Assembly (NCBI RefSeq): GCF_000003605.2
Contig: NW_003150758.1
Span: 644,260-682,756 of the forward strand
DNA from: Saccoglossus kowalevskii
Taxonomy: Eukaryota; Hemichordata; Enteropneusta; Harrimaniidae
Length of the DNA stretch: 38,497 nucleotides
Reading direction: 5' to 3'
In this document: positions 1 through 11,000 of the stretch, piece by piece
Layout of the letters: each line of letters starts with the position of its first letter
How positions within the stretch are numbered: position 1 is the first letter of the stretch
Notes under the pieces: generated by a model
Seen by the model: only the letters and a program-made list of their open reading frames with translations
What the model was told of the DNA's origin: nothing
Databases searched by the model: none
Made by a program: the position numbers and the translations under genes

Positions 1-74
1 GATTCGATCCATCGTCTCTTTACAATCACCACCGTGATGCATAGGGTGATGTGGACTTCTGATTACTCCCATTT

Positions 75-590
75 TTAACATATCTTCAATATCTTGCTAA
101 GGTTCTCCCTTATTGCATATGGTAGTGAGTATGGCTTAGATCGTATTGGTGTATCATTTGTCAGGTCAATCTTATGACTGATTATCTTGGTCTTTCCTGG
201 CAAGTCAGTAAACACCTTATCATAAGTATTGACTAAACCCACCAGTTCTTTTCTTTTGTGTTCTGTCAGGTCTGTACCAATTTGAACATCTTTACCTGAC
301 TCCTTTGGTTTACAAGTTCCTAACTCTAGAAGATCATCTTCGTCTACAGCATTCTCTTCATCTGACTTGTTGCACCCCGCTGTAGCTGCGCGCACAGCAT
401 TCATCAGGTCTATGGCCGTATTTGTTGAGTAACTTGTCTCACTTCCATCTGGTTGAGGTGACGTTTCTCGCTCAACATACAACTTCAACATATTTACATG
501 ATACGTCTTCACTTTGTCACCTACCCTCACTCGATAATCGTTTTCGCCTATTACCTGCTCTACCACATAAGAACCCTTCCACTGCATCAA
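75..590 (-). pseudogene. Integrase C-terminal module, linker and reverse transcriptase start
   Basis: A 171-codon open frame. Residues 1-40 carry the GPY/F-like integrase tail (MQWKGSYVVEQ, then YHVNMLKLYVE). Next is an acidic linker of about 60 residues (DEENAVDEDDLLELG). From about residue 110 the sequence matches the region just before and into the gypsy reverse transcriptase: YDKVFTDLPGKT, then HKIDLTNDTPIRSKPYSLPY. The frame stops at 75-77, but RT-like sequence resumes in other frames below 90 and continues to the window edge, so at least one more frameshift is present. The RT catalytic YxDD motif is not in the window. Confidence 0.75.
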
Positions 591-835
591 CAGCTTGTTG
601 TTTTCAGCAAAATTAACACCTTATCTCCTTCCTTAAGCACTCGCTTCTTCGTTTTATGATCATAGTAACACTTGTATCGGTTCTGTGCCTTCTGTAATTC
701 CACTCGAGCAATCTCTAAAGTCTGTTCTAACCGATCTCTCAACTCAAACACATACTGGTAACTATTAACTATCTCAGGAGTATCGCTCTCTTGGGTCCAT
801 AACTCTTTAAGGATCTTCATTGGGCCTCTAACCGT
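587..835 (-). pseudogene. Integrase C-terminal region remnant, first part
   Basis: This continues the integrase frame beyond the stop at 836-838. It holds a charged helical stretch (ELRDRLEQTLEIARVELQKA), the conserved YYDHKTKKR motif, and GDKVLILL, all typical of gypsy integrases just before the DNA-binding SH3-like module. The frame is lost at about 590-605. The expected continuation (NKLLMQWKG) lies in a different frame, which points to a small insertion or deletion. It is not an independent gene, although it begins with an in-frame ATG at 820. Confidence 0.75.
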
Positions 836-1213
836 TCAGCCATATAACAGCTCAAATGGGGAAAAACCAGTTGACTCCTGTGGTACCTCTCTATATGCGA
901 AGAGTAAAGCACTTTGCCATTGCCTTGGTTTTTCATGGCACAACCGCTTTAACATCTTCTTCAAAGTACCATTAAACTTTTCCACCAGTCCATTACAAAT
1001 GGGGTGATAGGGCGTAGACATCGGTCTCTTAATGTTGAGCAATCTCGATACTTCTTGCATGCATTCTGACACAAACTGAGTCCCCATGTCACTTAGTACT
1101 TCTTCTGGAACCCCCAATCGGCTATAAAAGTCAATCAATGCCTCGGCTACAGTCTCCGTATCTATATTTTTAAGTGGAACCGCCTCTGGATACCGTGTAG
1201 CATAGTCCACCAT
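836..1213 (-). pseudogene. Integrase catalytic core (rve domain) remnant
   Basis: A 125-codon open frame with the retroviral-type integrase DDE triad. The first Asp is in VDYATRYPEA near the start, the second is in SDMGTQF, and the Glu is in NGLVEKFNGTLKKML. There are 35 residues between the second Asp and the Glu, the classic D-35-E spacing. It ends in the usual FELLYG motif. The next codon, at 836-838, is TGA, and the same frame continues with integrase-like sequence. This looks like a CGA-to-TGA nonsense change rather than a natural end. The N-terminal zinc-binding part is absent because the element is truncated at about 1213. Confidence 0.85.
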
Positions 1214-2918
1214 AGTTAATTAATAAATTAAAGTTCATCACATAAGAACCATGTTATAAAACTGGGAAACTTAAAAAACAACACGTGTTTCATTGAAATG
1301 ATCAGCCTGAATTGTTTTGAGACATGCTCAATCGTAGATTACTTAGATCGAATAATTCAGAGTTATTTTTTATTAATTAACTTCATGTACCGATATAAAA
1401 AAAAATATTTACGTTATTAGTTAACAATGTTTAAATATTTTACAAATAAAACATAATATTTAAAATTATTAATAACGTAATATAATGAACAGAAATTAAC
1501 AATTCTAACATTTTCGAAATTAATGTTACTTATAACATTATAAAATTATGTTATAATAACGTAATTAATTAGAAGTGGTAAAATAGTAATAAAATGAAAC
1601 GTAATATTATTGTGAATCATTGATGCAATTTAAAAATCGTGGAATAATGTTCATATAACAATAATAGATAAAATAGTATTATAACAAAATTAAATTATGT
1701 TATAATCACGTTTTTGTTCAAAACAATAGAAATGATAGTAATAAAAATTATAAAATTGATGTTTTATAACTATTATCATTAAGCGATATTTTAAAATGTT
1801 ATTTTAACGTTTGAAATAAAAACGGTATAAAAACATTATATAAGAACAATATTCTGAAATAATTTAATGACAATATAAATTTGACATTTAATAATTTAAT
1901 AGATGCATTCTAAAAAATTACGTTATAATTAAGTAATAAAAAAAACGTTTCCATGTCAAGTTTATTTAAATCGTTTGAATGACATCTCAAAAAAAACATA
2001 ACATAAATATAATTTTAAACGTCATAATGACATTTTTTTTAAATGTATTTTTACCATGACAAAAAAAGGATGGTATAATTACGTCATAATAACGATTTAT
2101 TTAATAACGCTATAATTACGTTTTCAATCACCAGCGGCGTATAGTATCTGTAGTATGCAGACAATCTACACCAACTAACTATAACTAAACTAAATAATTA
2201 ACTATAAAATGTTTTTAAAAAAAACTGAAAATTGGTGGGGGGGTCACATTACTTTTAATCTATGTCCGGGGCACTATCATTTTCATTGTGGATACAGGGG
2301 GGTATTGATTTTGTTTCTAGATTTGCAAAAATGTGCCGACCCAGCCCGGCCTTTAAAACTGGTCGGTTCCTAAACATCATTTGCATCTCTTAAACAAAAA
2401 TGAACGTCTAGACATCGTCTTTTATACAGATGTACAAATTTATAATAATAATAGTCTTTATTGAAATCGTATCTTAAAAATGGACATAGATCTAAGTACA
2501 ATAAAACATCGTTGTCATTCCATGTTAGAAACATTCAGACTAAAAAAGATACACATATTACAGTTACTTCTATCATGGGAACTATAGTTCCATGCTTCTA
2601 TGATGTATTTTAAAGAGAAAAACAATCTATACCGATATTATTTGTAACTGACTTTGCCGCCAACAATAATTACACTGAGCAGTCATTCTGAATGTTGGCT
2701 ATTAAAGTTTGGAACAATTTGTGCCGAGGCTTGACGCAGGCTCATTTATACCCCCTCCCAATCACCAAGATTTAAAGGGGGAAATCACCAATCACCAGGA
2801 AATCCAATTACCTATTCACCAATCACCAGGAATTGTTGTTAAATATAAAAGCAATTATTGAAGATATTTGACATTAACTTTGATTGCTAGTCAGACCTAG
2901 TAGTTAGACAGACATTTC
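1214..2918. other. Very AT-rich non-coding spacer
   Basis: No gene seen. About 1370-2120 is extremely AT-rich and repeatedly shows short degenerate motifs built on ATAAC/ACGTTAT and GTTATAATnACG, in both orientations. This suggests an old, diverged satellite or foldback sequence. About 2750-2835 carries short repeats of CAATCACCAGGAA. Between them, 2230-2400 is less AT-rich but has no recognisable feature. Confidence 0.6.
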
Positions 2919-3485
2919 TTAACTGATCTTTCTGTTTGAAACTATCTCCTCCGTTTCTAAACTGCTGTTCTCATCATTACTGTAGTCGTCCCGTTGTGCA
3001 ACAGTTTCCCCAGTTGCTTTCTGTTCAGGGGCCAACCTATCTTGCACACAATGCTTCTCTTTGTTCAGCAATTTATGAAATGTCACTTCTTTCGTGTTTT
3101 CTACTTCCTTAATTTCTGAACCACTGTTTTCATCACTACTGTATTCCTCTCTCTGCTCGTCAGTTTTCTCAGATGTGTCCTTCTCAACACCTGACCCATC
3201 TGAAAAATCATGTCTCTTTCTATGCAATGTTTCACCAATCGGTATCTCCTTCTCGTACAAATTCAGTGGCAATGTACCTGCCTTATACTTTGTGTTGTCT
3301 TGTCGGATTGATCTTTGTCTAACAACGTTCCCATTGTCAACGGCCCAATTTCTCATTTTCTCTTGATCTACTTTTCTCATGCGTACAACTGGTAATGGTT
3401 GGAGCTTTGGGTGTCTCAAAATGAAACTTGGTTTGTGGCTGGTGGATAAAACGATGAGGGATTGGTGAAGTAATAGACTGACCAA
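2919..3485 (-). CDS. Unassigned open frame with an internal acidic repeat
   Basis: An open frame of 188 codons in an AT-rich setting, which is longer than expected by chance. The first codon is TTG. The first true ATG in frame is at 3378-3380, giving about 153 residues. The C-terminal half holds two diverged copies of an acidic, serine-rich unit: TDEQREEYSSDENSGSEIKE and TVAQRDDYSNDENSSLETEE, separated by about 50 residues. There is no signal peptide, membrane span or known domain that I recognise. It could be one exon of a lineage-specific gene, the 3' end of a mobile-element gene, or a fossil. No convincing flanking splice sites or poly(A) signal were found. Confidence 0.35.
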   Translation of the reverse strand: MVSLLLHQSLIVLSTSHKPSFILRHPKLQPLPVVRMRKVDQEKMRNWAVDNGNVVRQRSIRQDNTKYKAGTLPLNLYEKEIPIGETLHRKRHDFSDGSGVEKDTSEKTDEQREEYSSDENSGSEIKEVENTKEVTFHKLLNKEKHCVQDRLAPEQKATGETVAQRDDYSNDENSSLETEEIVSNRKIS

Positions 3486-3659
3486 TTACATGATCTTTTC
3501 AAACTTTCTTTAATTGTGTTCCCAAATGATCTGGCATACTGATACAAAATAAACAACTAAATTAAGTAAAGATGACGAAAAATAGTTTTTCAAATAAAAA
3601 TAATATCAAAGAAAGCTTAGAAAGAACTCTCGTGTGCTGAGTAATAGAGACAGATTAAA

Positions 3660-3930
3660 AATTAATTCACAATCACTAGTACTTGAGATATTAATGGAAA
3701 AGCTTAAAACTAATTATGCAAATGAGATAATTAATATGAGCAGATTTTCGTGTAAAACCAATAAGGTCTGTGCAATGTAACAGACCATCCATGTAGCAAG
3801 TTTCATTTAAATGAGATTAGAACCCAAAACAATATACTATATTATGCTAATCAGGGAATTAATATCAACCGATTTTAACCTAAAACTAATCAGGTTTGTA
3901 CATTGCATATATAGCCAAATAATGACGTTA
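3660..3930 (-). repeat. Diverged antisense copy of the ~170-bp-unit repeat (family R1)
   Basis: On the minus strand this segment shows two degenerate units of the family found in plus orientation at 7722, 14860 and 20540. The shared landmarks are ATGAAACTTGCTACATGGATG, then TGCACAGACCT, a GGTTTTA tract, CATATTAATTA and ATTTGCATAA. It is the only copy seen outside or 5' of the dehydrogenase gene and the only one in reverse orientation. It is more diverged than the others. Confidence 0.6.
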
Positions 3931-4699
3931 ACTCGTGATCTAGAAAAGAATAGAAATCAGTAAATATGAGAGGAAGGGGGTTCATGTATGAAAATAATTT
4001 GCACATTATAAGAATTGTTCTCAAATGAATAATTCAAAATTAATTCTAATAATATACGTTGCTGTACAACAGGAGAAAAACGCTTTGACATTTTTTCCTT
4101 GTCTACTATACATTATTAAAAGTGGCGAACCCTTTAATATTCCATTAGAAAACTATGACGAAATAAGGAATCAATAAACAATAGGACAATTTAGAAGAAA
4201 ACTATAATTCATCGTGTAATAAAGCGTGTTAGCGTTAAAAGACGTACATGAAACCTCAAGTATTTCCTAGACACACCAGCAAACCACAGGCGCTCGGAAC
4301 GTTTCTTGGATAATAAAAATAACTTAAAGTAGGGTCGGCATAGTTAGTCAGTCGCCGGTACATTCGCCTACCACTCATATAATAACAAGACGACGCCAGC
4401 GAAATTCGAAAGCCAACTGTTTAGTCAAAACCCAAGCATTTAGCCAATTTGCTAGCGAGTTTGCAAATTGGCTGCCCCAATACTTCTGAGACTTACTGTA
4501 ATCATTATAGAACAGTAGATTTGATTGGTAAAAGATCACCATACACTTCGAAGAATTGACCAATGGGAAGAACTCTCATACTACAATTACACGAGTGTAT
4601 ACAAAAACACTCAGGTGAACCGATTTTAAACTATTGGTGGCGCAATTTAGCGTACAATACAGAGAACGGGAATAAAGTCAAAGAACGCATAACGCGAAA

Positions 4700-4840
4700 T
4701 TAAAAGTTGCGAGAACGTATCACCTGGAATTCATTACACCTAATAAAACGTAGAACGAGAAATTAGCTGAGAACGAATCACAATGAATTAAAAATCCCGA
4801 GAACGCATCACCAGGAATTAAAAAGCCCTCATATCGGATA
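4700..4840. repeat. Short degenerate tandem repeat (GAGAACGNATCACC unit)
   Basis: Three or more copies of a roughly 30-60 nt unit: GAGAACGTATCACCTGGAAT near 4711, GAGAACGAATCACAATGAAT near 4771 and GAGAACGCATCACCAGGAAT near 4800. Each is followed by A-rich sequence. It lies 220-360 bases upstream of the dehydrogenase start codon. Confidence 0.55.
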
Positions 4841-5059
4841 ACGACAAAAGTATAAAGGGGCCTGTTGACGGCCGTTCTGGACTTTACTGAACGCACAGAT
4901 TCGTCCCTGGCTTAAGGTAAATTCGAATTGAGCATGCGCGGTGACACGAGATATATTGAACACTGTTGACGAGGTCATGCCAGCTGTTTGAGTGCTACAG
5001 TTCAGTTCGTTTCGTCGTAAGTTACCCCATTCGCTTCAAACTGGAATCTCAATTGAACA

Positions 5060-8000
5060 ATGGCAGGAGAAAGCAAAAACCTAGCTGCCCTTCTTCGTAA
5101 AAAGGGGGACCTTGAAGTGGTAAGTTTGCAATGAAAATGATAATTGTATGAAAGATAATTACATAAATCCTTGACTTGGTGATTGTATTCCGGGCTTTTA
5201 AAATTGTATTTCATTTGTGAAGGCCCTTAATTGTGTCCTAGCTATGGACCCTGCTATACCAGATGAGGTAAAAGCACAGCAAATTGATGCGCACTGCTTG
5301 AGGTCAAACGGATTACTACGCGAGTGTGCGATAACAAATGCCGCCCACTGACCAACTCTGGCTTATATGATCTGCTGCGATAACATTGCCCATAAGATTA
5401 TTGAAAACACATACAATTTCCTATGAGGAATTGAATGGTTGAATATCAAAAAAAAAAATACAAAAACAAAATACAATTTTATGAAGAAACAAAAAATGGA
5501 GTAAACACTAAAAATGCATCTACGAAATGTGTTGCTGTCTTGTATTGGTATTAATTTAATATGCAAATTCCTTCTTTTTTTTTTTTTGGTGTGGACTTCA
5601 CCTTGTTTGTCACCTGATTTTATATTTAAATAATAGTTGTTTAGTTGAAATTAAGTAATTTTCCAGTTTAAATAGCTTTTTGAATTTTCTGTAAGTTCTA
5701 AATTTATTTTCATTAATCTTGTTCAATGTCATTCCTATGGTTAATGAATTGAAAAAATAAATTTCTAGCAGTCAAGTCTGTACTATCGAGCTCATTTTTT
5801 TTTTATACAGTATTTAATTACTCAGTCACAATCAGGGTGGTCATGCACCGATAAGTACGACACATGAATTAGTAACAGCGAGTGACAAATTGTTAAATGC
5901 AGGTCAGATATTTGCAAGATTTCGAGCACTTTTCTATCAAATTACCGGTAACTACACTAAAAAATAGGTGTGTGAAATTTCTAGATTAGCCAATGAATTT
6001 GACTTAGGTGATTCGGTTCTTTCCAACATGACACTTCATATAAAGTGATTGTTTATTTTTTTGAATGAAATATCTGAAAATAGTACGAAACTTGAAATCG
6101 AAAGTTGTGCTGTGGTAAATTAAGGTTTGGTTGGGTGAAGTTAGAATTATTTTCATAAAATTTCCGATGTGGGATTTCATGTTTTTTTTTTGTGGTATTA
6201 AAATATATTTTTTTTTACAAGAATTTAAAATTTCATAAATTAGAATTTTGTTTTGTAAATGAGAGAAATTAAGTTCTGTTGTATAAATTTAATTTTTTTG
6301 TTTTGTTAATTCAAGTTTTGCTGTGTAAAGTTTTATTTTGTAAATTGTATTTCTGTTTCGAGGAATTAAGTTTTTGAGGAATTATTAAACTAAGTACATT
6401 TTTTTCGTAAAATAAATTTATGTTGTGAGAAGTTAAAGTTTTGTGAATTAAACTTTTGTTTCATAAATACGATTTGTGTTGTGAAAATAAAAATTGATTG
6501 GCATCTGTGTACCTCTCTCCTTAACCATTAACTATTTATTTGTTTATTAAATACTGCTGCATCTTTTATTGATAACTCATTGATTCGTTGCTTAGTGATT
6601 TGTGAATTACCCTAACCTATTCACAACCTTGATTCATGGTGTTGTCAGAGAAGGTTTAATTAATTATTATTACTATTATAATCCACATATTGTCTGGGTT
6701 TTGGGGGTTCGTATTTTGCTGATTATTGATTTGTGAATTTACCAAAACCCATGGACAACCCCTGGTGAACCAGTAGCTGTGGTTCTGTAGTTCAAATTGC
6801 GATTGTTTACAGTTCTTGTTGACATTTGATTTTCCTCTTGTTGGATACCACCAATGAACTATGATACTGGGGGTTCATGATCGTGTCAGTGGGTGAACAC
6901 TTGCTGGTATCAGCATGTCGCCTTTGCCCATTATGTATTCTAAGTTAGTAATCAAGTTCTGTCACCATTCTTCAAATGTCAATCGCACCAAGGCTTCAAG
7001 GGTAGCTGTCAAACATGGTCGCATCATTCATGGGAAGAAAATTTTGCCCAAGTTCAGTTCACCTGTACCTTGTTGTGAAAATACATATACCATCTGATAT
7101 TAGTCAAATTTTACTCCTTATTTTCAAATTTTAAATAGAGTTTACTTGACAGACCAGAAACAGATGGGATATTCATTCAAATACTTAACTTTTCAGAGTG
7201 GGTATACATTACTGACTGTGTATAAATCATCAAAATCCCTTGGAATACTACATTATTATGTAGATTCCAATGTCAACAGGTGCATTGCATCTTTAGCACT
7301 AATGGACTTCATTTAAGCACTGGCATTGTATTTATTAATAGGACTCAGTCAACTTTTGTCAACTTTCTCGAAATAAAACCCACATGTTTATCAAGATTTG
7401 TTCCAAGTTGCGTTGTATATTGATTTGGTTAAAAATTATCAAAATTGATACAAAAGATGGTTGAAAACAGGCATACACTGCAGTGTTGGAAAAATTATGG
7501 TGCTGAAATGTATACTGTAATCTGGTATGTTGGGTGTACCTTTATCACCTTTAATTCTCTAGTTTTAGTTTCAGTAAAAATGATTTTTCCACTTCTGCAG
7601 CAGCGTTCTCCCCGGGATTTTGGTCAAGGATGGCAGCCATTTTGTATATTAATTAACATATAATTTGCATAATTTATTCATAATAATTGTTTTCTCTTGT
7701 GTGTGTGTGTGTGTCTGCCTGTTCCACTGATATCTCAAGAACCATATGTTGGTTTTTGATGAAACTTGATGCATAGATGCTCTGGGCTAATACGCAGATT
7801 TGATTAGGTTTTGGTTAAAATCAGTGTTTATTAATTACTTAATTTGCATAATGATTTGTCAATGTTTGACTTTTTTACTGATATCTCAAGTATGTACTAA
7901 TCATCTCATTACAATGAAACTTGGTATACAGATGTCATAGGACAGTGCACAGATATGATAATTTTAGATTATTATTCATGCATATTAATTACCTATTTTG

Positions 8001-11000
8001 TATAATTAATAAATGTTAAGCTTTTCTGCTGATGTTTCAAGTACTAATCTTTACATTTCAACTTGGTACATAGATGCTCCATGACTATTCACAGACCGGA
8101 TTAGTTTTTGGTTAAAACCAAGCATATTAATAACCTAATTTGCATATTGATTGGCACATTTTGGTCATTTTCAATTCTTTCTAAAATACCATTCAAAAAA
8201 TTTTGATGAAACCTGGTACAATAGATGCCCTGGGATAACACATAAACCTGATTAGACGTGATATAAGTACTGTAAAATAGTTGCTGATAGGGACATGCAA
8301 CTGGTGCTATAGTTTTGTCTGACAAGATATATGACCAAAATAACAAGTCATTATTTCATTAAATATATATAATTGTTTAACCATAGCTACTTGGAACCTC
8401 CCAGATTATTGCTTGCTGTTATATTTTTAAGTGCTGTATTTTCTCTAATAGAAGCACATGTGCTAACTTCATGTCTTCAATACCTTCAGCACACAGAAGT
8501 TCTTTCTAAATTTTCTTTGATTTTATTTAGAATGAAAACATGATTTATGGTTTAAGAAAATCAATAAATCATAACAAAAATATTATTATAGATCACTCAT
8601 TCGCAATTTGTTGTACAAAAATATTGGCAAAATATGTAATGAAGGATTCTCGGTTAATTGAGAGCAATTAACGGTACATCTAAGCTGTATAAAATAATCC
8701 TGGCTATCTGATATCTGACCAGTTGAATGTAAAATATAGGAAAAAAGCTATATTCACAGGGTTTTATTTTCACTGAATCATTCCTTCAACAAAAATAGCG
8801 AATATAAATTCCGAGCGACAATTTTACTATATGCTGGATCATTTAGTTTTGTCTTACTTTGAGCAGAGACCCATGAACCTATGCATATTATTATAACATA
8901 TGAATTCATGCACATGCTTTTAAACTAAAAAAGTAAAAATATAGTACTGTATTCTGCTCTGTTGTAGGTAGAAGTGGAAAAACCTTCACCTGGTGAAAAT
9001 GGTATGTACATTGTTTATTGTTTTACACAGATATTAAATCAGCATAAAACACAAGTTAACTTTCTCATAGCCACATTTCTGAATCAATTTATGAATTTAA
9101 AACCTCATGAACAAGTTCAAAATTTTACTGACAATGAACAATTAGAGGTTATTTGAGGGTAATACTGCAGATAATGTGTAATATGTAGCGGTAAAAAAAT
9201 GTCTATATTGCTTTGAGCAATACCACATGTTATCTTTAATATTATCTACATGTATGAATGATCTTTTTATCGTGGAACTGACCACTAAAAAGAGAGCAAG
9301 CGTGAATAGTAGACGCCAAAACCTGTTGGTGAAGAACACAGTGTGCATACTTGGGAACATGCACTCATCATTATTGTGGAATATGTAAATATTGGATGCG
9401 GGCATCAAACACCAAACTATTTGATTTGCCAAAGAGTTCATAAAACTAATGAATTTTTAGCTCTGCTGTCGACTTTGTCGAGCGGAGCTTATCATATGAG
9501 TGATTGTCCGTCGTCGTCATCCGTCGTCGTCCATGTCAATGTTTTACTTTTTCGACTTCTTCTTGAAAACTACAAGCCTGAATGCTTTGATACTTGGTGT
9601 ATATGTACCTTGGGTAGACCTCTCTTAGATTTGTTCATTTCATGATGATATCTTCAATTCTCTAATTTTGATGAATATTTTTGTAACTTTTGGTAAAAAG
9701 TGATATTTTTCACTTCTTGTTGAAAACCGCAAGTCTGATTGTTTTGATACTATACATATTGTTCATTTTCTAATGATATCTTCTGTTTTTTAATTGAAAT
9801 GTGCATTGCTAACAGCGGAGCTATCTCAGCCGAGAGGCTGCTTGTTAACAATTTCTGAATTCTTGCAAAGTATTGAGTTATTTGAATCTGTAATATTTAA
9901 ATTTGCAAACAATGTGCACAAAATGAGAGTATTAACATTTGCGAATGGAATCACCCGTGAATGATGCTATAGAAAGTAAACAAGATGTAAATCTAACGTG
10001 TTCATTAGTTTATTTCATTTTTCTATGACTACAGAGGTTCTACTTGCTATTGACTCAGTGGGGATTTGCGGTTCAGATGTTCACTACTGGACTCATGGAG
10101 AAATTGGAGATTTTATCGTGAAAGCACCAATGATATTGGGACATGAATCAAGTGGAGTAGTGGCAGCCCTTGGTAAAGGGGTCAGTACTCTTAAAGTTGG
10201 TATGTTCTATTTGTATTACAAAGACTTCATAAAATGTTGATGTACAAGTACTGAGATATGTGATGAGAATCTTGCCTAAACTGAATATGTCATATACCTT
10301 GCACAGTTATTGCCCTGCCTCGTAACACTATGGGCAGTGCGCCCTCACATCATGGCCTTTGCTGCCCTTGGTCGTGTGGCTTAGGCACCCTTGCAGGCAT
10401 GGACGCTTCTACATTCTAGTGTCTAGAAATCCTAATGCAAATGAGTGATTATTCATGCATATTAATTACCTATTTTGTATAATTAGTAAATGTTCAGGTT
10501 TTCTGCTGATGTTTCAAGTACTAATCTTAACATTTCAACTTGGTACATAGATGCTCCATGACTATTCACAGACTGGATTAGTTTTTGGTTAAAACTAAGC
10601 ATATTAATAACCTAATTTGCATATTGATTAGCACATTTTGTATGTAGTATGTGAGAGACTGACAATATCTGCCATTTCCAATGCACTAGAAATTCATGCA
10701 TATTTAATTGACAAACTATCTTTATTGCATCATTAAGTTGAGTACCTGTACCCTTATCTTAGAAATTCCAGTATGGTCCATTGCATGGGCAAAGTTTCAG
10801 CAGGTGAGCGATCTTTTGATTGCAACAAATTTATTATGAGTCAGTGAAAACATCTAGTGCAGATCAAAATATTAATTAATATTTTTTAGAACATTTTAAT
10901 TATTTCCGTGGCCTATGCTAGAGTTCATTTAAAGCTGTTTGTAGTCACTGATGCCTATTCAAAAAATCATGGGAAAATTGTGACTCCTGTGTATCGGTAA

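Larger units (their letters stand above)
1..1213 (-). mobile_element. Decayed Ty3/gypsy-class LTR retrotransposon fragment (Gmr1-like domain order)
   Basis: Read on the minus strand, this block encodes an integrase catalytic core, then the integrase C-terminal module, then a linker and the first part of a reverse transcriptase that runs off the window at base 1. Integrase upstream of reverse transcriptase, with gypsy-type rather than copia-type sequence, is the order known for Gmr1-like elements. Homology stops abruptly at about 1213, where AT-rich sequence begins, so gag, protease and the integrase zinc finger are missing. A stop codon and at least two frame changes interrupt the frame, so this copy cannot make a full polyprotein. 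No LTR is visible. Assignment to the gypsy class is firm. The Gmr1 subgroup is inferred from domain order alone. Confidence 0.85.
3486..5059. other. Spacer upstream of the sorbitol dehydrogenase gene
   Basis: No gene supported. It holds an antisense copy of the about 170-bp-unit repeat (about 3660-3930) and a degenerate tandem repeat (about 4700-4840). The last 200 bases before the ATG at 5060 are less AT-rich and contain CpGs, and presumably include the sorbitol dehydrogenase promoter and 5' UTR. No TATA box was pinned down. Short open frames here look random. Confidence 0.5.
5120..8967 (+). other. Sorbitol dehydrogenase intron 1 with repeats
   Basis: A 3.8-kb intron, donor GTAAGT and acceptor TTGTAG. 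It contains T-rich and A-rich runs, a degenerate tandem repeat at about 6110-6490, a GT microsatellite at about 7699-7714 and a copy of repeat family R1 at about 7722-8530. No coding sequence is supported. The short open frames at 5363-5566, 6915-7097 and 7445-7663 show no family resemblance. Confidence 0.7.

Noticed and set aside
4375-4563. 62-codon minus-strand frame
   Set aside because: No motif, no splice context, and its length is compatible with chance.
9142-9645. Overlapping open frames on both strands near 9.1-9.6 kb
   Set aside because: They cross repeat R3 and intron 2 and show no family resemblance; the only exon nearby ends at 9001.
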